A stretch of DNA of 15,825 bases from the NCBI GenBank assembly GCA_045589235.1, contig JAZNOR010000089.1, positions 1 through 15,825 on the forward strand. Reading direction: 5' to 3'. The notes beneath the pieces are model-generated. The model was not told the origin of the DNA, ran no database searches, and saw nothing but the letters and a program-made list of their open reading frames with translations. A program made the translations under genes and the position numbers. Origin of the DNA: RGIG7332 sp045589235. GTDB lineage: Bacteria > Bacillota > Clostridia > Oscillospirales > JAAYXM01. Positions 5,401-13,168 of the stretch are shown piece by piece (position 1 is the first letter of the stretch; each line of letters starts with the position of its first letter).

Positions 5401-6181
5401 ATTTACATTCATCTATTGTATCGTAAAACCGTACGGTTGCCATATCAATATACGGTCGCACGAAAAGCACACCCGGAAAGCTGAAGGCGAAAAGGTACCA
5501 TAAAATGAAGCTTAGTCTGAATATCAAAAATTCACGCTTAACGCCGCGTGACTTTTTGCGTGCTATACTAAGTGCTTTAAACGGAGAGTATTCTGAATGT
5601 TCAGCAAGAACAATCGGCGCAATTGCATATGGAACGCAAACAATAAAAAATACAATTACAGCAACGATTGAAAGTATGTCTCCACTGAGCTTTGCAAGCG
5701 GGCCGAGCATTGGAGCGTATGCGGTGAGTGCAGATGGGACTATAAACAAAATTACTGCCCAAAAAATCTGCAAAACAGCAACACTTACAGTCAGTATACA
5801 TGCATTGAATACTTCTCTAAGACTTAAAAACGGTGTAAAAATAGTGCGAAGTTTTAGCTTTTCTCCACGGCTGATGAGCAAAAAATATCGCCATATGCCA
5901 ATACTGATTGGAGCGGTAAGCAGGAGATATAAAAGCATGGATATTGCAATGAGCAATATAACCTCGCGAGTAAATCCATTGGGTAAAATCTGTGCAAAGA
6001 GAGCTTTCAAAGTTGTGTTTTTAGATATTGCACCAGGAATCTGAAAAGGAAGAAAGCAAAGCGCAATCGTTCCCAGACAGAATAAAACAAGAAATGCAGT
6101 AACACATTTCAAATACCGCCCTACGAGCGATTTTTTTGCATGATTTTTAACTTCATAGCGGTGCTGTGACCAAGTTTTCAT
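5399..6181 (-). CDS. DUF975 family integral membrane protein
   Basis: This 260-residue protein of unknown function is highly hydrophobic, with about five predicted membrane segments (around 27-45, 74-103, 126-149, 166-186, 218-241). The C-terminal part carries the DUF975 pattern: PYAIAPIVLAE (184-194), a Ser/Ala helix with KALSIARKKSRG (202-213), RLSFILWY (222-229) and a final RPY...FYD. It is a more diverged member than the second DUF975 protein at 10833-11549, as the usual S-R-x-M-x-G is here ARKKSRG. The start is ATG at 6181 with AGGAG (6194-6190) overlapping the TAG stop of the VanW-family gene, so the two are co-transcribed. It ends inside a bidirectional terminator. Confidence 0.78.
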   Translation of the reverse strand: MKTWSQHRYEVKNHAKKSLVGRYLKCVTAFLVLFCLGTIALCFLPFQIPGAISKNTTLKALFAQILPNGFTREVILLIAISMLLYLLLTAPISIGIWRYFLLISRGEKLKLRTIFTPFLSLREVFNACILTVSVAVLQIFWAVILFIVPSALTAYAPMLGPLAKLSGDILSIVAVIVFFIVCVPYAIAPIVLAEHSEYSPFKALSIARKKSRGVKREFLIFRLSFILWYLFAFSFPGVLFVRPYIDMATVRFYDTIDECK

Positions 6182-6192
6182 TCAAATTACTC

Positions 6193-8010
6193 CTAAATTG
6201 TGGAATTATCACTGCTGTCTGCTTCCGAATCGTTGTCTGCAGCTTCGCTGTTTTCATTATCGCTGTCTGACTCGGTAGCGGGAGATTCTTCAGTAGGAAG
6301 CTCTGTTTCAGTTGAAGGCTGAGGTTCAACCGGAGTTTCGGACTCTGGCGGAGCTTCAGGAACCGGCGGAGTTACGACCTCAGCAGGGGGTTCGGAAACC
6401 GGAGGCGTCGTCGGTGTGGAGGGTTGTGCTGCAGGCGGTTGTTCCTGCGGCGGAGGGGTTACGGTAGGTGCGGTTGCCGGACCTACGTGTATAATCTCAG
6501 TCATCGGAACATATTTGGTTCTGTTCTCATATGTTTTGCTGATGAGCTTGCCATTTTTGTCGTAAACGTGGCGATAAACGTCCATCGTCATACCCTGCTG
6601 ACCTGCCTGATGAACAATGCGCTCACCCGGCTTTAAGTTGTTGTTTACAACAGTTTTGGTAGTATATGGTGTTGTACTTAGAGTATTACTTGTAATTTTA
6701 ACGGTTTTTTCCTCGGTTTTTGTACCTTTAATGGTAACTGTAATATAATTGTTTTTGGCATGTGCCAAAATTTTAATCGGATATGGGGATGAGTTCTCGA
6801 ACTGGAAATCAATTGAGCCGTAAACAACGGTTGCATCCTGACCTTTTGGAGCATAGTCAACGTAGAAGGAGTGGTTTCTGCGACTTACAGTCTTCATATC
6901 TGCATACATTGAAGCCAAATAAATTGTGCTTGATACCTGACAGATGCCGCCACCGAGTCCGTCGACAACTTCACCGCCGGAAAAGACACCGGCAAGCTTA
7001 AAACCACGTGCAGCAGTACGTTGACCAACAACCTTATTGAATGAGAACACTTCACCCGGATTTAAAATTGTTCCGTTAACAAGGTTTGCGGCAAGGCGCA
7101 CATTTGCACAACGATTTATTTTCTTGGGACTGTAGTAGGTTGTTTTAGTTGACAATGTGTCCTGGAATAATGTGGACTGCACCATATAAGTTGTAACCTT
7201 TGGCTGAGTTACGGTAAGCGGAATAACAACCTCTTTATCGGGCGATGCGTCGTGCAAGCGTTTTGCGGCATCCAAGTCGAAGTCGATACCGACAACGTGT
7301 GGTGTTACAATGTTCTTGCCATCAACAACTTCAAGCTTTGCATCATATGCTGTTGTATGAACCTCTTCATAGAGCTTATCCATATCGTGATGTGCAGCTT
7401 CTGCAAGCTGTAACTCAATTGTTATGTCGCTGTAATCCTCAGATGAAAACTTGTCATTGAGTGTTCGTGCAAACTCTTCTTCATTGAGAAGATAGCCGTC
7501 AGAGGGAGGTGTGAGCGTCATTTCATCATCGTCTATCACGTAAGATGCATCAATCGGCTGAATATTTGCCACAGCAAATTCGCTTGTAATTAAGCCTAAA
7601 AGCTCAGAGTCAAAAACAACCGGCAATTCAATTTCATTTCTGGAAAAAGCAGCTTTTATAAACTTAAACGGCTTTGTTATAAAATTGCCACCCGAGGATT
7701 TGACAAAAGCAAGCTCGGCAGCTTTTTTTGCATCAATTGCAACGGCGAGGTCAGAGGCGTAAACGGTTTTGGTAATATCTGCAACGGTAACTGAAAAAGA
7801 AGCATCTTTAAATCTGCTTTCATTTTCTGTGTTTAAAAGCGATATTACCTGCTCTTCGCTTTTTCCCGAAACATTGATGTCTGCAATATATGTATTCGGA
7901 TATGTGTTTTTGTAACAGCTTACAAAAACAGCAAAGGCTAAAAACAGAGCAATAACAAGTGCTACTGCTGCGCCTATTATAAAAAGTGTTTGTTTTTTCA
8001 TTTTAAACAT
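6193..8010 (-). CDS. VanW family cell-surface protein with PG-binding-like, VanW and G5-like regions
   Basis: This 605-residue protein is anchored by an N-terminal transmembrane helix (about 9-31), with the rest outside the cell. Residues 40-270 look like two copies of the putative peptidoglycan-binding domain (PG_binding_4) common in this family. The VanW domain spans about 282-412 with NPGEVFSFN (317-325) and the hallmark GLGGGICQVSSTIY (351-364). Residues 435-510 resemble a G5 domain. The tail (513-605) is Pro/Glu/Thr-rich, then Ser/Asp/Asn-rich, typical of wall-spanning or disordered segments; no LPxTG is present. Function is unproven; a role in the cell wall is inferred from the domains. 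I chose ATG at 8010, with GGGG at 8023-8020 and 9-nt spacing, over an in-frame TTG at 8025 that has no ribosome binding site. It is the first gene of an operon with DUF975. Confidence 0.9.
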   Translation of the reverse strand: MFKMKKQTLFIIGAAVALVIALFLAFAVFVSCYKNTYPNTYIADINVSGKSEEQVISLLNTENESRFKDASFSVTVADITKTVYASDLAVAIDAKKAAELAFVKSSGGNFITKPFKFIKAAFSRNEIELPVVFDSELLGLITSEFAVANIQPIDASYVIDDDEMTLTPPSDGYLLNEEEFARTLNDKFSSEDYSDITIELQLAEAAHHDMDKLYEEVHTTAYDAKLEVVDGKNIVTPHVVGIDFDLDAAKRLHDASPDKEVVIPLTVTQPKVTTYMVQSTLFQDTLSTKTTYYSPKKINRCANVRLAANLVNGTILNPGEVFSFNKVVGQRTAARGFKLAGVFSGGEVVDGLGGGICQVSSTIYLASMYADMKTVSRRNHSFYVDYAPKGQDATVVYGSIDFQFENSSPYPIKILAHAKNNYITVTIKGTKTEEKTVKITSNTLSTTPYTTKTVVNNNLKPGERIVHQAGQQGMTMDVYRHVYDKNGKLISKTYENRTKYVPMTEIIHVGPATAPTVTPPPQEQPPAAQPSTPTTPPVSEPPAEVVTPPVPEAPPESETPVEPQPSTETELPTEESPATESDSDNENSEAADNDSEADSSDNSTI

Positions 8011-8035
8011 AATACACAACCCCAATATACAAAAC

Positions 8036-8049
8036 TACTATATATAGTA
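8036..8049. repeat. Palindrome at the VanW-family gene promoter
   Basis: TACTATATATAGTA is a perfect 14-bp palindrome that overlaps the -10 box and probable start site of the minus-strand promoter at 8046-8074. It may be an operator. All its bases except two C and two G are A or T, so chance is a real alternative. Confidence 0.35.
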
Positions 8050-8074
8050 TAGTGCTATTTATGCTAAAAAGCAA
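8046..8074 (-). promoter_or_regulatory. Probable sigma-A promoter of the VanW-DUF975 operon
   Basis: On the minus strand, TATACT (8051-8046) is a good -10 box. A weak -35 TTGCTT (8074-8069) lies 17 bp upstream. The leader to the ATG at 8010 would be about 30 nt. Confidence 0.55.
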
Positions 8075-8126
8075 ATTACAGTTTTGTTACTAATTTAAGT
8101 AATACGGTAAAATTTTAAAAATATGT

Positions 8127-8155
8127 GTGACAAATTGAAAAAAAGATGTTATACT
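8127..8155 (+). promoter_or_regulatory. Sigma-A promoter of metG with extended -10
   Basis: GTGACA (8127-8132), a 17-bp spacer and TATACT (8150-8155), with a TGn extension at 8147-8149. The implied leader of about 30 nt is too short for a T-box or SAM riboswitch. Confidence 0.8.
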
Positions 8156-8193
8156 ATAAAATAATATGATGTCTTAAAAGGAGACAAATAGTT

Positions 8194-10137
8194 ATGGAAA
8201 AGAAAAAGTTTTATATTACAACACCAATTTATTACCCGTCAGATAAGCTTCATATCGGTCACGCTTACTGCACGGTATCTACCGATATGATGGCACGCTA
8301 CAAGAGAATGCGCGGCTTTGACGTTATGTTTTTAACAGGAACAGATGAGCACGGTCAGAAGATTGCGCGTATTGCAGAAGAGCGTGGCGTTACTCCGCAG
8401 GAATATGTAGATAAGATTGTTGCGGGCGTTAAGGATTTATGGAAGCTTCTTAACATCTCAAACGACCGCTTTATTCGCACAACCGACGAGCAGCACAAAA
8501 AAGCTGTGCAGAAAATATTCCAGAAGCTCTATGACAAGGGCGATATCTATAAGAGCGAATACGAGGGCTGGTATTGCACTCCGTGCGAATCTTTCTGGAA
8601 CGAGCGTCAGTTGGTTGACGGCAAGTGTCCGGACTGTGGACGACCGGTTGAATTATCTCATGAGGAAAGCTATTTCTTTAAGCTCTCAAAGTATCAGGAT
8701 CGCTTGGTTGAATACTTAGAACAGAACCCTGAGTTCTGCCAGCCGAAGAGCAGACTTAATGAAATGATGAACAACTTCATTAAGCCGGGTCTTGAAGACC
8801 TTTGTATTTCAAGAACCTCTTTTGATTGGGGCGTTAAGGTTCCGATAAATGAAAAGCATGTTGTTTACGTGTGGCTTGATGCGCTCAGCAACTACATCAC
8901 CGCAATGGGCTATGGTTCAGATGATGAAGAACTCTTTAACAAATACTGGCCCGCAGACCTGCATATGGTTGGTAAAGAAATCGTCCGCTTCCACACCATT
9001 ATATGGCCGATTATGCTTATGGCACTTGATATTCCGCTTCCGAAAAAGGTGTTTGGTCACGGCTGGCTACTCCTTGAGGGCGGTAAGATGAGCAAGTCTA
9101 AGGGCAATGTTGTTGACCCGGTTGTGCTTTGTGAGAAGTATGGCGTTGATGCAATTCGTTACTTCCTCCTTCGCGAGGTTCCGTTCGGAGCAGACGGCGT
9201 GTTCTCAAATGAAGCACTCTTTAACAGAATTAACTCTGACCTTGCAAATGATCTCGGCAACTTGCTTTCACGTACCGTTGCAATGACCGAAAAGTATTTT
9301 GAAGGCAAGGTTCCTGCTACCCGTGAGGCAGAGGCAATTGACGATGAGCTTAAAAATCTTGCAAAAGAGGTTATTGCAAAATACGAAGAGAATATGGAAA
9401 ATCTTCTCTTCCCGAATGCGCTCACCGAGGCGTGGAGACTTATTTCACGCGCTAATAAATACATTGACGAAACAATGCCGTGGACGCTTATTAAAGATGA
9501 AGGCAAGCATGCGCGTCTTGCAGAGGTGCTTTATAATTTAAGTGAAGCACTCAGAATTTCTGCGATTTTAATCACTCCTGCTATGCCGGATACCGCTGAG
9601 CGCATGTTTGAACAGCTCGGAATTACAGATCCTGCACTCAAGACGTGGGATGCACTTGTCTGGGGTGCTAATAAAGATTATTCCGTCAAGAAGGGCGATG
9701 CGCTCTTCCCGAGAATTGATGTCAATGCAGAGCTTGAAAAGCTTGCGGCTGAAGCTGAAGCAAAGGCAGCAGAGGCAGCAAAGGAAGAGCCTGCAATTGA
9801 CGTCGCTCCTATTTCAGATGAAATCGCATTTGACGACTTTATGAAGGTTGACCTTCGCGTTGCAAAAGTACTCACTTGTGAGCCAGTTCCGAAGTCTAAG
9901 AAGCTTCTCAAGATGGAAGTGGACATCGGCTGTGAAAAGCGCCAGGTAGTATCGGGAATTGCAAAGTGGTATAAGCCCGAGGATATGATTGGCAAGAGCG
10001 TTGTATTTGTTGCAAACTTAGCTCCGGCAAAGCTTTGCGGAGTTGAAAGTCAGGGCATGATACTCGCTGCCGATGATGGCGACGATGCAAAGGTGTTATT
10101 TGTAGACGGTTTAGCTCCGGGTTCAACAATAAGATAA
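8194..10137 (+). CDS. metG: Methionine--tRNA ligase
   Basis: This cytosolic class I synthetase charges tRNA-Met with methionine using ATP. The protein has 647 residues, the size of the long, dimeric bacterial form. The HIGH motif is exact at residues 20-23. A single zinc knuckle uses C128, C131, C145 and C148. The KMSKS loop is exact at 298-302. The anticodon-binding helical domain follows, then an Ala/Glu-rich linker (about 510-535) and a C-terminal Tbp111/EMAPII-like tRNA-binding domain (about 545-647) with FMKVDLRVAKV and VVSGIAKWY. The start is ATG with AAGGAG at 8178-8183 (10-nt spacing). It is transcribed alone, from the promoter at 8127-8155 to the terminator at 10142-10172. A tRNA-Met gene lies at 2490-2566 in the same window. 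Confidence 0.98.
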   Translation: MEKKKFYITTPIYYPSDKLHIGHAYCTVSTDMMARYKRMRGFDVMFLTGTDEHGQKIARIAEERGVTPQEYVDKIVAGVKDLWKLLNISNDRFIRTTDEQHKKAVQKIFQKLYDKGDIYKSEYEGWYCTPCESFWNERQLVDGKCPDCGRPVELSHEESYFFKLSKYQDRLVEYLEQNPEFCQPKSRLNEMMNNFIKPGLEDLCISRTSFDWGVKVPINEKHVVYVWLDALSNYITAMGYGSDDEELFNKYWPADLHMVGKEIVRFHTIIWPIMLMALDIPLPKKVFGHGWLLLEGGKMSKSKGNVVDPVVLCEKYGVDAIRYFLLREVPFGADGVFSNEALFNRINSDLANDLGNLLSRTVAMTEKYFEGKVPATREAEAIDDELKNLAKEVIAKYEENMENLLFPNALTEAWRLISRANKYIDETMPWTLIKDEGKHARLAEVLYNLSEALRISAILITPAMPDTAERMFEQLGITDPALKTWDALVWGANKDYSVKKGDALFPRIDVNAELEKLAAEAEAKAAEAAKEEPAIDVAPISDEIAFDDFMKVDLRVAKVLTCEPVPKSKKLLKMEVDIGCEKRQVVSGIAKWYKPEDMIGKSVVFVANLAPAKLCGVESQGMILAADDGDDAKVLFVDGLAPGSTIR

Positions 10138-10141
10138 AATT

Positions 10142-10172
10142 AAAAGCTCTCGTAAATTACGAGAGCTTTTTT
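10142..10172. terminator. Bidirectional intrinsic terminator between metG and trmO
   Basis: AAAAGCTCTCGTA (10142-10154), a 3-nt loop and TACGAGAGCTTTT (10158-10170) form a 13-bp perfect stem. Six T (10167-10172) follow on the plus strand. On the minus strand the T-run is shorter. The trmO stop codon (10159-10157) lies in its loop. Confidence 0.9.
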
Positions 10173-10831
10173 ATGTCTTTAACGGTGAGTGTGTCTTCAG
10201 CTACAGAGAATTTAATTTCATAATCGTCAAAGCGCATACCATAGATTCTGTCGGGATCATTCTGATATGCAGGGCGCGGATCAAGTCTTAACATATCAAC
10301 AACGCTTTCGCGCAAATTTTCAGGAATAGTTGTGAGCAAAGAATTTTCAATCTCAACATTTAGTTGATATCCCGAGTATGAAGATGTAAAACCTTCCGTT
10401 GCATCAGGGTGACAGTCAGTATATGACAGATACGGCTTTATATCGTAAATTGGTGTACCGTCGAGTAAATCAGCACCCGACACATTGAGTACTGTTCCAA
10501 ATTCTTTTGTGTGTTCAATACCAACGAGCTTAACCGAAGAAAGGCCGATTGGGTTTGGTCTGAATGGAGAGCGCGTTGCAAAAACGCCGACACGTTCGTT
10601 GCCACCGAGGCGCGGAGGACGCACGGTTGGCGACCAATTTTCACGTATTGCCTTTGAAAATTGCCAGATGAGCCACAGGTGCGAAAAGCCTTCGATTCCG
10701 CGAAGTGCATCGTCATTTCGGTATTCTTCTTCAAAAATAATCTGCGAAACAATCGCCTCTGCCATACCGCTTTGGCGCGGAATACCGAATTTTTCGCAAA
10801 AGGGTGATTTTATTTTTGCAATAATTTTCAT
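10157..10831 (-). CDS. trmO: tRNA (N6-threonylcarbamoyladenosine37-N6)-methyltransferase
   Basis: TrmO (TsaA/YaeB family) methylates t6A37 of threonine tRNAs to m6t6A with SAM. The protein has 224 residues, close to the family norm. An SPxxEKFGIPRQ-like N-terminus (9-20) and the hallmark GVFATRSPFRPNPIGLS (82-98) are clear. DLLDGTPIYDIKPYL (121-135) and a C-terminal extension ending YGMRFDDYEIKF (197-208) follow, so both domains are present. I chose ATG at 10831, one nt after the DUF975 stop, because the family alignment starts there. An in-frame ATG at 10849 with GGAAGAG upstream would add six residues. It is co-transcribed with the DUF975 gene. Confidence 0.92.
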   Translation of the reverse strand: MKIIAKIKSPFCEKFGIPRQSGMAEAIVSQIIFEEEYRNDDALRGIEGFSHLWLIWQFSKAIRENWSPTVRPPRLGGNERVGVFATRSPFRPNPIGLSSVKLVGIEHTKEFGTVLNVSGADLLDGTPIYDIKPYLSYTDCHPDATEGFTSSYSGYQLNVEIENSLLTTIPENLRESVVDMLRLDPRPAYQNDPDRIYGMRFDDYEIKFSVAEDTLTVKDIKKLS

Positions 10832-10832
10832 A

Positions 10833-11549
10833 CTATGCAAGCTCTTCATAAGAAACTCTTCCGTTCTGGAGTGCGTTGTTCTTCATTGAATCGTAAAGTG
10901 CGGCTGCTGCAGTCTGATAATACGGAAGGGTATAAATTGAAAGTAAACCAAATGTTAATACAGTTAATAAAAACCAGCCGGAAAAGCTTAAATCAAAAAC
11001 GAATAGTTCCCATTTAACATCTTGTGTCATACGCCTTGAAATTTTGAGAGCATCGCGTGCCGATACATTCGGGCACTCAGCAAGAATATACGGAGTGAAA
11101 CGGTAAGAATATGCCTTTACAATGCCGGGAACTATAAAAAGTAATGACCATAATAAGCTAAAAAGCGTCATCCATGCCATACCGCCGAGCTTTTTCATAT
11201 AGTTGTTAAAGCCTATTGTAAATGGTTCAAGAGCATTTATTTTTTCACTTCGCGAAACTAAAAGTGCGGTACCGTTAAGAGCAACTATATTGACCGGAGA
11301 AACTAATATACAAATAACGAATAAAACAACTAGTAAAGTTAAACACATAATAATTATCATTGCATATTTGTTGAAAAGAGCGCCTGAGAAGCCTGATACA
11401 AAACCCAATGGGAAGGCGATAAACGAATACAACAAATCAATAGCAAAAGATACAGCGAATATGGTTAGCAGAATAGCAAGCAAAAAAGTACCGTATTGTT
11501 CGTACATTCTGCTCTTTGCAAATTCTTTGATTTGTTTACGGAAAGACAT
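10833..11549 (-). CDS. DUF975 family integral membrane protein
   Basis: This 238-residue membrane protein of unknown function is a canonical DUF975 member. It has about five hydrophobic segments (around 20-49, 62-83, 126-142, 184-206, and a short final one). The family block runs IVPGIVKAYSYRF (139-151), PYILAECP (153-160), ALKISRRMTQD (167-177), LFVFDLSFSGW (182-192) and LPYYQTAAAALYD (208-220). The start is ATG at 11549 with AAGGAG 8 nt upstream. Its stop is one nt from the trmO start, which suggests translational coupling. A promoter is not clear: TTGCGC and an extended TACTAT box fit only weakly. It is a paralogue of the gene at 5399-6181. Confidence 0.85.
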   Translation of the reverse strand: MSFRKQIKEFAKSRMYEQYGTFLLAILLTIFAVSFAIDLLYSFIAFPLGFVSGFSGALFNKYAMIIIMCLTLLVVLFVICILVSPVNIVALNGTALLVSRSEKINALEPFTIGFNNYMKKLGGMAWMTLFSLLWSLLFIVPGIVKAYSYRFTPYILAECPNVSARDALKISRRMTQDVKWELFVFDLSFSGWFLLTVLTFGLLSIYTLPYYQTAAAALYDSMKNNALQNGRVSYEELA

Positions 11550-11640
11550 AAAATCACTCCTTAGAATATTATATTTTTATAGTAACATAAAAATATTGTG
11601 TGCGCAACAATAAAAATAAGGAATAATTTCCAAAAAACTA

Positions 11641-11669
11641 TTGAAAAAATCTTAATTTTAGCATAAAAT
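11641..11669 (+). promoter_or_regulatory. Sigma-A promoter of trmL-degV
   Basis: TTGAAA (11641-11646), a 17-bp spacer and TAAAAT (11664-11669) lie about 30 nt before the trmL start codon. Confidence 0.78.
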
Positions 11670-11698
11670 AGAAGTAACTGTGAAAGCGAGGTGCGAGT

Positions 11699-12184
11699 GT
11701 GATAAATATAGTTTTGGTCGAGCCGGAAATTCCGGCGAATACCGGTAACATTGCGCGCACCTGTGCCGCAACTAAAACCAAGCTTCATCTTATTAAACCT
11801 CTCGGTTTTTCAATTGATGACAAGCATTTGAAAAGAGCAGGGCTTGATTACTGGCATCTTCTGGATGTTAAAGTATATGAGAATTTAGATGAGTTTTTTG
11901 AGAAAAATGCAGGCGGGCGCTTTCATTATCTGACGACAAAGGCTCCGCGCACATATCTCGAATGTGAATTTAACGAGAATGATTTCTTCCTTTTTGGCAA
12001 AGAAACAAAAGGGCTTCCGGAAACGCTTTTGTATGCAAATCCGGAGAGGTGTCTTCGCATCCCTATGCGTGAAGAGGCGAGAAGTTTAAATCTTTCCAAC
12101 GCGGTGGCAATTGTTGCCTATGAAGCACTGAGACAGCTTGATTTCGACGGTCTTGTCGGTACCGGAAAAATGGCTGAAATTTAG
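11699..12184 (+). CDS. trmL: tRNA (cytidine/uridine34-2'-O)-methyltransferase
   Basis: TrmL (YibK/CspR) is a SPOUT-fold, SAM-dependent enzyme that 2'-O-methylates the wobble nucleotide of certain leucine tRNAs. The protein has 161 residues, normal for the family. PEIPANTGNIARTCAAT (9-25) is the N-terminal RNA/SAM motif. LFGKETKGLP (98-107) and IPMREEARSLNLSNAVAIVAYE (in two parts, 121-130 and 131-142) form the knotted SAM site. The start is GTG with GAGG at 11688-11691 and 7-nt spacing; no nearby ATG fits. A degV-family gene follows 17 nt downstream in the same transcript. Confidence 0.94.
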   Translation: MINIVLVEPEIPANTGNIARTCAATKTKLHLIKPLGFSIDDKHLKRAGLDYWHLLDVKVYENLDEFFEKNAGGRFHYLTTKAPRTYLECEFNENDFFLFGKETKGLPETLLYANPERCLRIPMREEARSLNLSNAVAIVAYEALRQLDFDGLVGTGKMAEI

Positions 12185-12201
12185 ATAACAAGGAGATTGA
12201 T

Positions 12202-13080
12202 ATGAGTAAAATACGTTTAATGATTGACTCGGCTTGTGATTTAACGCATGAGCTTTGTGAAAAAAATGATATTAAAGTTCTTCCGGTTACCATTATGTAT
12301 AACGGTAGTGAACATAAAGAATATGAAGAAATTGATATAAAAGAATATTGGGACGTACTCGAAACAAGTGAGACTGCTCCTTCAACCGCGCAGATTTCTC
12401 CGGCTCAGTATATCGAAGCATTTGAAGAGGCAAAAGCTGAAGGCTATACCGATGTTATTTGCCTTGTGGTAAATGCAGCGGGAAGCGGAACATACAATTC
12501 CGGCATTATGGCGCGCGATATGTTTTATGCAGACCATGGCGAGGATATGAAAATTCATATGATAGATTCGCAGAATTATTCTTATGCTTATGGCTCGGCA
12601 ATGCTTCTTGCACGTCGTGCAATAGATAACGGAGCTGAGGTTTCTGAGGTAATTGATATTATTAAAGACCACTGCTCACGTGTTGAGGCGGCGGCTTGTG
12701 TTTTCACTCTCAAGTATCTTAAAAAGAGTGGGCGAGTAAGCGGTGCGGCAGCGATTGCAGGTGAATTTTTAGGCATTAAGCCGATTATTCATTTATGCTC
12801 CTGCGGTGTCGATACTGTAGGCAAGGTGCGTGGCGAGAAGCCGGCGGTAAACGGTCTTCTTGATTTTGTTGACAGTCGTATGGATAAAGAGCAAAATCAA
12901 GACGATGTTGCTTGCGTACTTTATGCAAATACCTCTGAAGAATACATTCAAATGGTCGAAGACTTTTTATATGAAAAAGGAGCAAGCAAGGTGGCGAGAA
13001 TCCCACTTGGCGCATCAATTTTAACAAATACAGGTCCTAATATTGTCGGAATAGTATATTACGGCAAAAAAAGGGCATAA
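12202..13080 (+). CDS. DegV family fatty-acid-binding protein (FakB-like)
   Basis: DegV/FakB proteins bind a fatty acid and present it to the kinase FakA for phosphorylation, feeding exogenous fatty acids into phospholipid synthesis. The protein has 292 residues, normal length. Family features are IDSACDL (8-14), PSTAQISPAQY (60-70) with the conserved S-T-x-Q that lines the acyl head-group pocket, GSGTYNS (94-100), MIDSQ (120-124), and KSGRVSGAAA...GIKPII (175-196). The block usually written SSxLSGT reads NAAGSGT (91-97), losing the paired Ser. The start is ATG with AAGGAG upstream. No fakA is in the window, and the ligand cannot be inferred. No terminator is obvious after it, before the pgk promoter. 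Confidence 0.9.
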   Translation: MSKIRLMIDSACDLTHELCEKNDIKVLPVTIMYNGSEHKEYEEIDIKEYWDVLETSETAPSTAQISPAQYIEAFEEAKAEGYTDVICLVVNAAGSGTYNSGIMARDMFYADHGEDMKIHMIDSQNYSYAYGSAMLLARRAIDNGAEVSEVIDIIKDHCSRVEAAACVFTLKYLKKSGRVSGAAAIAGEFLGIKPIIHLCSCGVDTVGKVRGEKPAVNGLLDFVDSRMDKEQNQDDVACVLYANTSEEYIQMVEDFLYEKGASKVARIPLGASILTNTGPNIVGIVYYGKKRA

Positions 13081-13109
13081 AAATGCTATAAAATAGTCAA
13101 AAAAACACA

Positions 13110-13138
13110 TTGTTTAGTTTTATAATTTAATTTATAAT
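13110..13138 (+). promoter_or_regulatory. Sigma-A promoter of the pgk-tpiA-gpmI operon
   Basis: TTGTTT (13110-13115), a 17-bp spacer and a perfect TATAAT (13133-13138) give a leader of about 24 nt to the pgk start. The surrounding 13081-13155 is very AT-rich. Confidence 0.8.
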
Positions 13139-13168
13139 ATAAAATATAAAAATATAGGAGTGAAAATA

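Noticed and set aside
8011..8025. TTG start of the VanW family protein at 8025
   Set aside because: It overlaps the GGGG that serves the ATG at 8010 and has no ribosome binding site of its own.
8160..8193. T-box or SAM riboswitch upstream of metG
   Set aside because: The promoter at 8127-8155 leaves a leader of only about 30 nt, too short for either element, and no specifier hairpin or antiterminator is visible.
11596..11610. Near-palindrome TTGTGTGCGCAACAA before the DUF975 gene
   Set aside because: Only the central TGCGCA is a true palindrome; the arms are offset by one base, so an operator claim is not supported.
13160..13168. GTG start of pgk nine nt upstream
   Set aside because: The G of this GTG is the last base of the AGGAG ribosome binding site that serves the ATG at 13169.
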